A stretch of DNA of 64,000 nt from SCN-69-37 sp044507065 (GTDB taxonomy: Bacteria; Acidobacteriota; Vicinamibacteria; Vicinamibacterales; SCN-69-37), in assembly GCA_044507065.1 (NCBI GenBank), contig JBIQJY010000010.1:1-64000 (forward strand), given 5' to 3'. Of this stretch, positions 1 to 8,982 are shown one piece after another. The translations under genes were made by a program, and so were the position numbers. Position 1 is the first letter of the stretch. Each line of letters starts with the position of its first letter. A model generated the notes under the pieces. That model saw nothing but the letters and a program-made list of their open reading frames with translations. It was not told the origin of the DNA and made no database searches.

Positions 1-98
1 AGCCTCGGGTTCGAGCGGCATTGCCTGTTCCACGAAGCAGTCGCTGCGGCGAGGTTGTGAGGAGGGCAATCCTACCCTCCATTCAAAGGAGACGTCCC

Positions 99-1130
99 AT
101 GGTCAGAGCCGTCCTGCCGCGTCTGTCGCGGCGCGTCGTCATCCTGCTTGTCGCGGCCCTGCTGGCCACGGTGTCTCCGGCCGCCGCGCAGGTCGCAGGC
201 CTGACCGGCACGCTGGTCGTCACGAACAAGCAACCGTCGACTGCCACCATTGTCGACGTCGCGTCGGGTCGCACGCTCGCCACGCTGCCCACCGGTACCA
301 ACCCGCACGAGATCGTCCTGTCGTCGGACGGCGCGATCGCGGCCATCACCGACTACGGGGGCGCGCGCCGAACGCTGACCGTGATCGACGTGCCGGGCCT
401 TCGCGTCGCGCGGACCGTCGATCTCGGCGAGCATCGTGCACCACACGGCATCGCCTTCCTGCCGGGCGATCGCCTGGTCGCCGTCACGTGCGAGCAGACC
501 AATCACGTTGTCATCGTCGACGTCGTGGATGGTGTCGTCCGTCAGGCGGTACCGACCGAGGCTGCCGGGTCGCACATGATCGGCGTGACGGCTGACGGGA
601 CGCGCGCGTTCACGGGCAACATGGGCGACCACACGGTGTCGGAACTGGACCTCACGAACCACCGCTTCGTGAAGCATTTTCCGGTGCCGCCGGTTCCCGA
701 GGCCATCAACGTGACACCCGACGGCCGGGAAGTCTGGGTCGGCAGCAATCAGACGGGACAGGTGAGCGTGCTCGATCCGTCGACCGGCGCCGTGACGACG
801 GCGGCCGAGGGGCTGAGGTGGCCCTATCGCATGCTGTTCAGCCCGGACGGGCGCCTGGTGATCGTTCCCGATCCCACGCTGCACGAGGTGCGGTTCATCG
901 ACAGGGCCGCACGGCGCGAGGTCGGCCGGCTGCCGCTGCCAGGCGCGCCGCAGGGTGTGACCATCACGCCCGACGGTCGATACATCTTCCAGTCGCTGGC
1001 CGCCGACACACGCGTCGCGATCATCGATCCGGTGCGCCGGTCGGTCCTGGGCCACCTGAGGGTGGGGGCCACCCCCGACGGCGTGGCGTACACGACGCGC
1101 GTCCTTGCGGCGGCGGACACCGGGCGCTGA
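99..1130 (+). CDS. Exported YVTN-type beta-propeller protein
   Basis: This is a 343-residue exported protein of the YVTN / cytochrome cd1-like beta-propeller type. Its role is unknown; such propellers are usually periplasmic or surface binding modules. Residues 1-30 form a signal peptide with Arg-rich start, hydrophobic stretch and an AAA-Q type cleavage region. The mature part is a series of about 40-residue blade repeats with motifs such as VTPDGREVWVGS and ITPDGRYIFQS. The reading frame is open back to 21, but the ATG at 99 is chosen because AAAGGAG at 85-91 precedes it at good spacing and the signal peptide starts there. It lies about 100 bp before the alpha-glucuronidase gene on the same strand. 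The propeller fold is well supported; the function is not. Confidence 0.75.
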   Translation: MVRAVLPRLSRRVVILLVAALLATVSPAAAQVAGLTGTLVVTNKQPSTATIVDVASGRTLATLPTGTNPHEIVLSSDGAIAAITDYGGARRTLTVIDVPGLRVARTVDLGEHRAPHGIAFLPGDRLVAVTCEQTNHVVIVDVVDGVVRQAVPTEAAGSHMIGVTADGTRAFTGNMGDHTVSELDLTNHRFVKHFPVPPVPEAINVTPDGREVWVGSNQTGQVSVLDPSTGAVTTAAEGLRWPYRMLFSPDGRLVIVPDPTLHEVRFIDRAARREVGRLPLPGAPQGVTITPDGRYIFQSLAADTRVAIIDPVRRSVLGHLRVGATPDGVAYTTRVLAAADTGR

Positions 1131-1236
1131 AACGGCGGCGCGCCGACGCCGTGTGGTGCAGCACGCCCGCTGGAGAGGATCCGGCAATCGGACGGTCGGT
1201 TGACGGTGCGCGCGTCGTCGTCTTCTAATCACGCAC

Positions 1237-3447
1237 ATGTCGAGTCCGATCGCAAGAATTCTCGTGGTCATCTGCACGATTGCCGTCGTCAGCCCGGCGT
1301 GGGCGCAGCGCCCGCCGGACGAGGACGGGTACGACATGTGGCTGCGATACCACCAGGTATCCGATGCGCCGACGCTGGAAAGTTATCGGCAAGCGATCCG
1401 GCGTGTCGTCGCACAGGGCGATTCGCCCATCCTGCGATCGGCCGCCGCTGAACTGTCGCGCGGCCTCAGCGGGCTGCTCGGTACGACGATGGCCGCCGGT
1501 GCTGCTGTCGAAGCGGACGGCGCCGTGGTGATTGGCACACCGTCGGGCTCGCCGGTGATCGCGGCGCTGGACCTCGCCGGACGACTGGCGCCGCTCGGCC
1601 GGGAAGGGTTTCTCATCGACCGGCTGCCCGTCAGCGGGCGGCAGGCCATCGTCGTGGCCGCCAACGAGGACGCCGGTGTGCTCTACGGCGTGTTTCACCT
1701 GCTGCGGCACCTGCAGACACATCAATCGATCGACACGGTGGCCACGATGTCCTCGCCCAAGGTGGACATCCGGATGGCCAACCACTGGGATCATCTCAAC
1801 CGGCGCGGCGTCGAGCGCGGTTACGCGGGCCTGTCGCTCTGGGAGTGGGGCACGCTGCCGCACTATCGGAACCCGCGCTACACCGACTACGCGCGGATGC
1901 TCGCCTCGCTCGGCATGAACGCGACGGCGATCAACAACGTCAACGCGGATCCGCGCATTCTCACCGATCAGTTTCTCGAGAAGGTCGCCGTCCTCGCCGA
2001 CATGTTCCGGCCCTGGGGCGTGAAGATGTACCTGTCGATCAACTTCGACTCGCCGCGCCGGATCGGGGGCCTGACGACCGCCGACCCGCTCGACCCGGCG
2101 GTGCGTGCGTGGTGGGCCGATCAGGTGAAGAACGTCTACAGCTACATCCCGGACTTCGGCGGATTCCTCGTCAAGGCCGACTCGGAAGGGCAGCCCGGTC
2201 CGCAGGGGTACGGGCGCACCCACGCTGACGGCGCGAACATGCTGGCCGACGCGCTCGCGCCGCACGGCGGCATCGTCATCTGGCGCGCGTTCGTCTACAA
2301 CCCGGAACAGACCGATCGGTTCCGTGAGGCCTACGACGAGTTCGTGCCGCTCGACGGCCAGTTCCGCGACAACGTCGTCGTGCAGGTCAAGAACGGCCCC
2401 ATCGACTTCCAGCCGCGCGAGCCGTTCTCTCCGCTGTTCGGCGCGCTCGAGCGCACGAGCACGATGATCGAACTGCAGGTCACCCAGGAATACTTCGGGT
2501 TCTCGAACCACCTCGCCTATCAGGGGCCGCTGTTCGTCGAGGCGCTGCAGGCCGACACGCACGTGAAGGGGGAGGGGTCGACCGTTGCGAAGGTCGTCGA
2601 TGGGTCCGTTCACGACTACCGGATCACGGGGATGGCCGGCGTCATCAACCCCGGGACGGACCGCAACTGGATGGGCCACCCGTTCGTGCAGGCGAGCTGG
2701 TACGCATTCGGGCGGCTGGCCTGGGATCACACGCTGTCGGCCGAGGCCATTGCCGATGAATGGATCCGGATGACCTTCAGCAACGACCCGCGGTTCATCG
2801 ATCCGGTGAAGGCGATGATGATGCTGTCGCGCGAGGCGGGCGTGAACTACCGGAGTCCGATTGGCCTGACCCACCTCTATTCGCAGGGCGATCACTACGG
2901 TCCGGCGCCGTGGACCGCCGGGCTGCCCCGGCCCGACTGGACCGCCGTCTACTACCACCGGGCCGACGCCAACGGCATCGGCTTCGACCGTACCGCCACC
3001 GGCTCGAACGCCGTGGCGCAATATCAGGAGCCTGTCGCGCGGGTGTTCCGGGATCTATCGCTCATTCCCGACGAATACCTCCTGTGGTTCCATCACGTCG
3101 GCTGGGACCACGAGATGAAGTCGGGCAGGACGCTGTGGAACGAACTGGTGCACAAGTACTACGAGGGCGTCGACGAGGTGCGCGGCATGCGGAAGACCTG
3201 GGACGCGGTCGAGGGCCTCATCGACGATCACCGGTTCCACCACGTGAAGGCGCTGCTCGAAATCCAGGAGCGTGATGCGGTCTGGTGGCGCGACGCGTGC
3301 GTGCTCTACTTCCAGACGTTCTCGAAGCGTCCGATTCCGGACGCGTACGAACGGCCCGAGCACCCGCTCGAGTACTACCGCGGACGCGAGCGCGTGGTGT
3401 ACTTCCCGGACACCTGGGCGAACCAGCCGCCGCCCGCAGCGCCATGA
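1237..3447 (+). CDS. aguA: Alpha-glucuronidase, glycoside hydrolase family 67
   Basis: GH67 enzymes remove 4-O-methyl-glucuronic acid from the ends of glucuronoxylan oligosaccharides. The 736-residue product starts with a signal peptide (to about residue 24, AWA-Q), so export is expected. The family N-terminal signature GYDMWLRY is present. Three acidic residues, E317 (in KADSEGQPGPQ), D390 (in KNGPIDFQ) and E418 (in VTQEYFG), are spaced exactly as E292, D365 and E393 of the Cellvibrio enzyme with a constant offset of 25, so the catalytic apparatus is intact. Length is normal for the family. Glucuronate isomerase at 25680 could act on the released glucuronate. The assignment is firm; the exact substrate is inferred. 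Confidence 0.95.
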   Translation: MSSPIARILVVICTIAVVSPAWAQRPPDEDGYDMWLRYHQVSDAPTLESYRQAIRRVVAQGDSPILRSAAAELSRGLSGLLGTTMAAGAAVEADGAVVIGTPSGSPVIAALDLAGRLAPLGREGFLIDRLPVSGRQAIVVAANEDAGVLYGVFHLLRHLQTHQSIDTVATMSSPKVDIRMANHWDHLNRRGVERGYAGLSLWEWGTLPHYRNPRYTDYARMLASLGMNATAINNVNADPRILTDQFLEKVAVLADMFRPWGVKMYLSINFDSPRRIGGLTTADPLDPAVRAWWADQVKNVYSYIPDFGGFLVKADSEGQPGPQGYGRTHADGANMLADALAPHGGIVIWRAFVYNPEQTDRFREAYDEFVPLDGQFRDNVVVQVKNGPIDFQPREPFSPLFGALERTSTMIELQVTQEYFGFSNHLAYQGPLFVEALQADTHVKGEGSTVAKVVDGSVHDYRITGMAGVINPGTDRNWMGHPFVQASWYAFGRLAWDHTLSAEAIADEWIRMTFSNDPRFIDPVKAMMMLSREAGVNYRSPIGLTHLYSQGDHYGPAPWTAGLPRPDWTAVYYHRADANGIGFDRTATGSNAVAQYQEPVARVFRDLSLIPDEYLLWFHHVGWDHEMKSGRTLWNELVHKYYEGVDEVRGMRKTWDAVEGLIDDHRFHHVKALLEIQERDAVWWRDACVLYFQTFSKRPIPDAYERPEHPLEYYRGRERVVYFPDTWANQPPPAAP

Positions 3448-3501
3448 GGTGAGCCACGCCCGAGCGGCGGGAGGACCGCCGGAGGCGCAGCAGCGCCGGT
3501 G

Positions 3502-3507
3502 TAGAAT
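3502..3507 (+). promoter_or_regulatory. Candidate -10 box of the kinase gene
   Basis: TAGAAT lies 15 nt before the ATG at 3523, in the 75-bp space after the alpha-glucuronidase gene. No convincing -35 element was found, so this is only a plausible -10 hexamer. Confidence 0.35.
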
Positions 3508-3522
3508 GCCGCAGTTTCGCAC

Positions 3523-6345
3523 ATGCTGCTGGCACCAGGCTCCCGCCTCGGTCCTTACACGGTCACCGCGCTGATTGGCGCCGGTGGGATGGGCGAGGTC
3601 TATCGCGCCACGGACACCGAGCTGAAACGTGACGTCGCGCTCAAGGTGCTGCTGCCGTCGATGGCCGGCGAAGAAGCGCGACTGTCACGATTCCAGCGCG
3701 AAGCCGAGGCCCTTGCCGCCCTCAACCATCCGAACATCGCGCAGATCCACGGTGTCGAACGGTCGACGGGTACCACGGCGCTCGTTCTCGAACTGGTCGA
3801 CGGCACGACGCTCGCCGACCGTGTGCACGCGGCGCGAACCGACCGCACACGCCCGGGGGGCGGCCTCCCCGTTGCCGAGGCGCTCCACATCGCCCGGCAG
3901 ATTGTCGACGCACTCGACGCGGCGCACGATCGCGGCATCGTGCACCGCGACCTCAAGCCGGCCAACATCAAGGTGCGTCGGGACGGCACGGTCAAGGTGC
4001 TCGACTTCGGGCTGGCGCGCGTCGTCGCGCCGCACGACTCCTCGTCGGCCACGACCACCCTGGCGCTGACCAGCGCCGGATCGGTGGTCGGCACGGCCGC
4101 CTACATGTCACCGGAGCAGGCGCGAGGCGACCCGATCGACAAGCGCACCGACATCTGGGCTTTTGGCTGTGTGCTGTACGAGATGCTGACCGGCCGCAAG
4201 CCGTTTGGCCCGGCCGGCGTGTACCAGGACGCGGAGCACACGGCGCGCGCGGAGCCGGACTGGGCGCATCTCCCCGCGGCCGTGCCACCGCGCGTCGTCG
4301 AGCTGCTGCGCCGGTGCCTCGAGCCGGACACGCGGCGACGACTCCGCGATATCGGCGACGCGAGGCCGGAACTCCAGGATGGAGGCGTACGGGCGTCATC
4401 CGGATCGCACTGGACGCCGTCCCGGGTGGCCGCGGCGGTACTCCTCACGGCCGGTGCCGCGGCCGCGGCCGCCTGGCCCTGGTATCGCAACCCGGTTCCG
4501 GCACCGACGCTCTGGCGCCAGCGCGCGGCCGTCACGTCCTCGAGCCACGAATCGAACAGCCGCATGTCGCCGGACGGGCGATGGCTGTCGTACATCGCCA
4601 CCGTCGGCGGTCAGGCGACGTTGATGCTCAAGCCGCTCGACGGCGGCGCGGTGCAGCCGGTTTCGCTTCCCGCCGGCACCGTCCAGAGCCACGCGTGGTC
4701 CCCGGCCGGCGACAGGCTGGTCTACGCGATTCAACAGGGCGACCACGTCCTCGTGCAGACCGTTCCCGCCTTCTTCGGCGGTGCACCACTGAGCAGCGTG
4801 GTCATCAGTACGACGCCCATCCACGCGGAGGTCCGGCGCTGGGTGGGGAACGCCGTCTTTCTCGACACACAGGACGGCCAGCGACGCCTGCTCATGCGCG
4901 TCGATCAGGGATCGAATACGTCTGTGCGCCTCGACGGTCCCTGGGATGAGGTCGGCGCCATCACGGGCATGGACGTCAGCCCGGACGGCTCGCGGCTGGT
5001 GTTTTCCGCGCTGCGCGACGGGCGTGAAGACCTGTGGCTGGCGCCCCTCGGCGGCGGACCGGCGCGCCGGCTGACCAACGACGACTTCTTCGAGCGCTTT
5101 CCCCTCTGGGCCGGCACGGGAACCGGCGTCGTCTATCAGTCGAACAACGGCGGACAGATCGACCTGTGGCGGATAGACGTTGCGTCGGGACGAACCGAAC
5201 GGCTCACCTCGAGTGAAACCGTCGAAGAGCCCGAGAGCACGTCGGCCGACGGGGCACTCGTGAGCTTCCGGTACATCTCGGAGGACTCGCACCTGTGGAC
5301 GTGGGAACCCACCACCCAGGTCATGACGCGCCTGACCGACGACGCCCTCAACGATTGGGCACCGACGGCGGCCGCGAACGCGCCGGTTGTCGTGTTCCAG
5401 CGCAGTCGCCCGACGCCCCAGGCGGCCAATCGGCTGGCCGACTCGACGCTGTTTCTCGGCGCGCTGGGGCCCGCGGGATTCCAAGCGCCTCCGGCGCCCA
5501 TTGCCGATGGTTTCGCCCCGCGGCTGTCTCCCGATGGGACGAGCCTGGCGTATCTGCAGCGCGGCGAGGGCGGCGATCCCCAACGGGCAACGCTGCGCGT
5601 GCAGCCGCTCACGACGGGCAGCACGGTGACCGTATCCACCTCGGTACCCCTGCCCGCGTACTCGCCGTTTCCGCCAGCGTGGGCCAGACAGGGCGTCGTC
5701 TGGAGCCCGTCGGGCAGCGAGCTGTATTTCGTGGACCGACAGGACGTCTTCACCATACGCGTGTATCGTCCCGGCGCCACTGAGGCCGAGCCGCCACTGC
5801 TGTCGGCGCACCCACGCGAGATCATCTACGACCTGCACGTGTCGCCCGACGGCCGGGGACTGGCCTGCATCGTTTCGTCGCCTCAGGGATTCGAGCTGCG
5901 CATCGTCGACGTACCATCCGGCACGCTGCGCCAGACGATCCCCATCGGCAACGCGGCGGTCGCGCGAGGCTGGCTGGGCGACGGGTCGGGCGTCGTGGTC
6001 GTGCGTCTTCACGACGTCGAAGATGACTTCACGGGACGACTCGACGTCCTGATCGCGAGGTCGACCGGAGCGCTCAGCCCCGTGGCGTCCATTGCCAACG
6101 GGTTCGTCGTGACGACGCGCTACGACCCGGCACGCTCCGTCCTGTACGTCACTCGGCGCGAGGCGGACCGGTACAACGTGTTCGGGGTGGCGTTGACGGC
6201 CGGAGCGCGCGAGCAGCGGGTGACGCACGATGTCACGCCGGAAGCCCTGACGTCCGGTGTCGAGCCGCTGGTGAACGGGGCGATCGTCGGTGTGCGGTAC
6301 GAACGCAAGAGCGATATCTGGGTGGTGGAAGAACAGTCGGAATAG
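3523..6345 (+). CDS. Ser/Thr protein kinase fused to a TolB/WD40-like propeller
   Basis: This is a 940-residue membrane receptor kinase. Residues about 10-290 are an intact Hanks-type kinase: glycine loop GAGGMGEV, lysine K41 in VALKVLLP, HRDLKPAN with catalytic D143, DFG with D161, and the PEQARG segment of the activation region. A single hydrophobic segment at about 301-322 is the likely membrane span. The remainder (about 340-940) has repeated PD40/TolB-like motifs (SPDGRWLSY, SPDGSRLVFSA, SPDGTSLAYLQ) that should form an extracytoplasmic beta-propeller sensor. Such kinase-propeller fusions are common in Acidobacteriota. The ligand and phosphorylation targets are unknown. The small peptide/glycosyltransferase pair follows on the same strand. 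Confidence 0.92.
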   Translation: MLLAPGSRLGPYTVTALIGAGGMGEVYRATDTELKRDVALKVLLPSMAGEEARLSRFQREAEALAALNHPNIAQIHGVERSTGTTALVLELVDGTTLADRVHAARTDRTRPGGGLPVAEALHIARQIVDALDAAHDRGIVHRDLKPANIKVRRDGTVKVLDFGLARVVAPHDSSSATTTLALTSAGSVVGTAAYMSPEQARGDPIDKRTDIWAFGCVLYEMLTGRKPFGPAGVYQDAEHTARAEPDWAHLPAAVPPRVVELLRRCLEPDTRRRLRDIGDARPELQDGGVRASSGSHWTPSRVAAAVLLTAGAAAAAAWPWYRNPVPAPTLWRQRAAVTSSSHESNSRMSPDGRWLSYIATVGGQATLMLKPLDGGAVQPVSLPAGTVQSHAWSPAGDRLVYAIQQGDHVLVQTVPAFFGGAPLSSVVISTTPIHAEVRRWVGNAVFLDTQDGQRRLLMRVDQGSNTSVRLDGPWDEVGAITGMDVSPDGSRLVFSALRDGREDLWLAPLGGGPARRLTNDDFFERFPLWAGTGTGVVYQSNNGGQIDLWRIDVASGRTERLTSSETVEEPESTSADGALVSFRYISEDSHLWTWEPTTQVMTRLTDDALNDWAPTAAANAPVVVFQRSRPTPQAANRLADSTLFLGALGPAGFQAPPAPIADGFAPRLSPDGTSLAYLQRGEGGDPQRATLRVQPLTTGSTVTVSTSVPLPAYSPFPPAWARQGVVWSPSGSELYFVDRQDVFTIRVYRPGATEAEPPLLSAHPREIIYDLHVSPDGRGLACIVSSPQGFELRIVDVPSGTLRQTIPIGNAAVARGWLGDGSGVVVVRLHDVEDDFTGRLDVLIARSTGALSPVASIANGFVVTTRYDPARSVLYVTRREADRYNVFGVALTAGAREQRVTHDVTPEALTSGVEPLVNGAIVGVRYERKSDIWVVEEQSE

Positions 6346-6369
6346 CTGGGACGTTGGAATGGTTGGCTG

Positions 6370-6387
6370 GCGGGTCGGACGACCCGC
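6370..6387. promoter_or_regulatory. Perfect palindrome before the Cys-rich peptide gene
   Basis: GCGGGTCG and CGACCCGC are separated by GA, giving two perfect 8-nt arms. The site ends 2 nt before the AAAGGAG ribosome site at 6390-6396 of the small peptide gene. It could be an operator or an RNA hairpin at the end of the kinase transcript; it has no T-tract. Confidence 0.4.
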
Positions 6388-6404
6388 ACAAAGGAGCTGC
6401 TGCG

Positions 6405-6668
6405 ATGCCTGACCCCAAAGAGTTCACGCTCGAGGATGCCCGCAAGTTCCAGTTGATGCGAATGTACCAGATCACGATCGAGAAGAAGATCACGGCATTG
6501 CTCGCCTCTGACGAGGGGGGCGCCAACTACACCAAGCTCGTGGCGGCTCTTCGCGCGCTGCTTGCGACAATCAAGGTCATCGAAGAAGACCAGCGCCAGC
6601 TGGGGCCGTGCACCTGCTACGAAGGCTACGAGTGCTGCAACGGCATCTGCGAGCCGTGGTGCTCATGA
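6405..6668 (+). CDS. Small peptide with helical leader and Cys-rich C-terminus (candidate RiPP precursor)
   Basis: This is an 87-residue peptide of unrecognised family. The ATG at 6405 is chosen because AAAGGAG at 6390-6396 stands 8 nt upstream; an in-frame TTG at 6354 has no such site. Residues 1-66 are charged and predicted helical, with little Cys. The last 21 residues contain six cysteines in the pattern CxC-x5-CC-x3-C-x3-C, with Gly, Tyr and Trp, like a disulfide knot or a modified-peptide core. There is no signal peptide and no Gly-Gly leader cleavage site. The stop lies just before the conserved start of the glycosyltransferase gene, suggesting co-translation. The leader/core layout is seen directly; a RiPP or glycopeptide role is inferred. 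Confidence 0.6.
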   Translation: MPDPKEFTLEDARKFQLMRMYQITIEKKITALLASDEGGANYTKLVAALRALLATIKVIEEDQRQLGPCTCYEGYECCNGICEPWCS

Positions 6669-6675
6669 GGCCGTC

Positions 6676-8139
6676 CTGACGAACACTCCCATCGCGACGG
6701 TCGGCATCGTGACCGCCGGGCGCCCGGCGCTCCTGCGCCGGGCGCTCGAGTCGCTCCGTCGACATTGCGACGACCACGAGCGCGCACCGCGCGTCATCGT
6801 CGTCGACGGCTCGCCGCACGAGCCGGACCGGCGCGCGACGAGGGCCGCCGTCGCGGCCGTCGCCGCGCGCGGCACACCTGGCGCCCGCTACGTCGGTCCC
6901 GACGAAGCGGACGCACTGCGTGCCAGGCTCGTCATCCACGGCGGCCCGAACATGCCCCTGCGGCCCGGCAGCGCCGGGGCAAACCGGAACCTCCTGCTGC
7001 TGCTGACCGCCGGCGAACGCCTGCTGATGATGGACGACGATGTCGTCTGCGAAACGTGGGCGGGTGAGGACTGCCACGAGCGGATCGCCGTGATGGGCCA
7101 TCACGGCGAGTTGATCCGGACAACCTTTGCCGAAACGCGTGCCGCCGCCCTCGCGGCGGCGCCACGCGCTTCGATCGACCTGCTGGGCGAGCACGAGGCG
7201 CTGCTCGGTCGGGCGCTGCGGGATCTGATCGCCGACAGCGCGCAACCCATGGACGCGACCTGGGCATGTGCCCACATGCGCCACGCTGTCGCCGGCGCGA
7301 CAGCCCATACCGTCCGCGTGACAATGACGGGCGTCGCCGGCGACGCCGGCATCCATTGTCCACACCGGCTGCTGCTGGCCGCCGATCCACTGCGCGCGCA
7401 GCTGTGCGGCGCGGGTGACACATTCGCGACGGCAATGAACAGCCGCGAAGTCGTGCGGATCGCGCGGGCGCGCGTGCTCACGCACCATCCGGGCTGCATG
7501 GCCACGTGCACCGGAGTGGACAACGAGCGACTGCTGCCACCATTCCTGCCACGTGGGCGAAATGAGGATGGTGTGTTCGGCGCCATGCTGTCGATGGCTG
7601 CGCCCGACACGCTCTTTGGCCACCTGCCTGTCGGCATCGTCCACGACTCGCCGCGCCCATCGGCGAGGGACACGGCCGCGATCCTGTCAGCGCGCGAAAC
7701 GCGACTCGCCGACCTGATCGTGCCGCTGGCTGCGTCGGTGTCCGGCCATGCGCGAGCGCCCGAGGCGTGGCTGCGCGAGGCGGCCGCTCTGTTCAGCGAC
7801 CTCGGGCGTCGACCGGCTGACGCGCTGGCCGTCATCGTCGGGGACGTCATACGGGTACAGCGCATGCGTGAGCTCGCTCACGTCGACGAACTCTGTCGCA
7901 GCCGTGCGTGGCCTGCCTACTACCAGGCGGCGCTCGAAGCCTATCGAGACACGCTCGACGCCGGCCTCGAGCGCCCGGCATTCTTCCTGCCGATCGAGTT
8001 CCAGCACGACGGGTCGCTGTCGACCGGATACACGGCACTGGGAGGCACGCTTGCGGCGTACGGCGCGCTCCTGCGCGCGTGGCCGGCTCTCTGGGAGGCC
8101 GCAGCAAGGGTGCGGCGCTCGCAGCCAGCGCCTGCCTGA
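6676..8139 (+). CDS. GT-A (GT2-like) glycosyltransferase beside the Cys-rich peptide gene
   Basis: The N-terminus, IATVGIVTAGRP and VIVVDGSP, is that of a GT-A family glycosyltransferase. A DDD motif in LLMMDDDV (residues 120-122 counted from 6676) should bind the metal and nucleotide sugar. The C-terminal half is mostly helical and unfamiliar. There is no ATG, GTG or TTG between the peptide gene's stop and the domain start. The frame is open back to a TTG at 6562 inside the peptide gene; CTG 6676 fits the domain boundary and GTG 6709 would cut into the first strand. Initiation by coupling to the preceding stop is likely. It could glycosylate the neighbouring peptide; an envelope-glycan role is the alternative. 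Enzyme class is fairly sure, substrate and start are not. Confidence 0.7.
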   Translation: MTNTPIATVGIVTAGRPALLRRALESLRRHCDDHERAPRVIVVDGSPHEPDRRATRAAVAAVAARGTPGARYVGPDEADALRARLVIHGGPNMPLRPGSAGANRNLLLLLTAGERLLMMDDDVVCETWAGEDCHERIAVMGHHGELIRTTFAETRAAALAAAPRASIDLLGEHEALLGRALRDLIADSAQPMDATWACAHMRHAVAGATAHTVRVTMTGVAGDAGIHCPHRLLLAADPLRAQLCGAGDTFATAMNSREVVRIARARVLTHHPGCMATCTGVDNERLLPPFLPRGRNEDGVFGAMLSMAAPDTLFGHLPVGIVHDSPRPSARDTAAILSARETRLADLIVPLAASVSGHARAPEAWLREAAALFSDLGRRPADALAVIVGDVIRVQRMRELAHVDELCRSRAWPAYYQAALEAYRDTLDAGLERPAFFLPIEFQHDGSLSTGYTALGGTLAAYGALLRAWPALWEAAARVRRSQPAPA

Positions 8140-8169
8140 GGCAACTGCGTCCCGCGATCGGGAGGGTCG

Positions 8170-8928
8170 TCAGCGGGATCCGGCCAGCGCGCGTCGGGCC
8201 CGCGACGGGCGCTGTCGGGCTTCGGCCTGCCGTTTGCGCTCGAGTCCGTCGAGCAGCAGGTCGAGCGTGAACTCGAACTCGGCCTGACTGTCGCACCAGC
8301 CGAGCGTCCGGCCGTCGCTGGCGTGCAGCTCGGCCTGGACCATCGCGACGGCATGTGGCAGCCGTTCCGCCAGCCGCATCAGTTCGGCCTGCGCGAGGTC
8401 CGCGCCGCCGTCGAGCGGCATCGGCTTGAAGAGCTCCTGGACGAATCCGAGTGCCATGCTGCCGAGCGCGTGGAGGGCGCGGTGCCCGAGGTGGTACGAG
8501 AAGCCGGCCTCGATCATCGTTCCGAGGATCGCCTCGTAGTGCAGGAGCACTCCTGTCGGGATGGTCCCGCGCGAGGCGAGCAGGCCGGGCGCCCACGGAT
8601 GACGAAGCATGACCGTGCGCGCCGCCAGGCAGCGCTGCCGGACCGATGCGCGCCACGTGCGCGCTGCGGGCAGGTCGACCACGGCCATATCGATCTCGCG
8701 AACGATGCCCTCGACGAGGCCGTCGAGCAGCCCTTCCTTGCCGGGGAGGTGATGGTAGAGCGACATCGCCTCCACGCCCAGCGTTCGCGCCAGTCGCCTC
8801 ATCGTGACTGCTGCGAGCCCCTCGCTGTCGGCGAGCGTGACGGCGGCGGCGAGGACCCGGTCCCGACTGAGTGCGCCCCGCGCGTGTTGCCCCTGTACCG
8901 GCCGGCGTGTCGACATGTGCGCTTGCAT
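8170..8928 (-). CDS. TetR/AcrR family regulator
   Basis: This is a 252-residue DNA-binding repressor. The N-terminal helix-turn-helix (about residues 25-65) carries LSRDRVLAAAVTLADSEG and the recognition segment LGVEAMSLYHHLPGK. The C-terminal ligand-binding domain resembles that of the TetR/TetR_C group. ATG 8928 (preceded by TAAGGTA) is preferred; a second in-frame ATG is at 8916. It is transcribed divergently from a DUF4386 membrane protein, and a 32-bp palindrome lies between the two starts, so it probably represses itself and its neighbour. The effector is unknown. It converges with the glycosyltransferase gene with only 30 bp between the stops. Confidence 0.88.
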   Translation of the reverse strand: MQAHMSTRRPVQGQHARGALSRDRVLAAAVTLADSEGLAAVTMRRLARTLGVEAMSLYHHLPGKEGLLDGLVEGIVREIDMAVVDLPAARTWRASVRQRCLAARTVMLRHPWAPGLLASRGTIPTGVLLHYEAILGTMIEAGFSYHLGHRALHALGSMALGFVQELFKPMPLDGGADLAQAELMRLAERLPHAVAMVQAELHASDGRTLGWCDSQAEFEFTLDLLLDGLERKRQAEARQRPSRARRALAGSR

Positions 8929-8931
8929 TAC

Positions 8932-8963
8932 CTTACAGCGTACGGATAGCCTTACGGTGTAAG
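8932..8963. promoter_or_regulatory. TetR operator palindrome
   Basis: CTTACAGCGTACGG and CCTTACGGTGTAAG are inverted copies matching at 12 of 14 positions around a 4-nt centre. The site lies between the divergent starts of the TetR gene (8928) and the DUF4386 gene (8983), where it would block both promoters. TTGCAT at 8923-8928 and TAGCCT at 8947-8952 (spacer 18) are weak candidate promoter boxes for the rightward gene. Confidence 0.72.
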
Positions 8964-8982
8964 TCAGATGAAGGAGGATCTC

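Noticed and set aside
1..98. Possible coding sequence before the first gene
   Set aside because: The open frame from 21 lacks a ribosome site and has no recognisable residues before the signal peptide at 99.
6600..6680. Programmed +1 frameshift joining the Cys-rich peptide to the glycosyltransferase
   Set aside because: The peptide ends with a natural stop after a complete Cys-rich tail and there is no slippery run at the joint.
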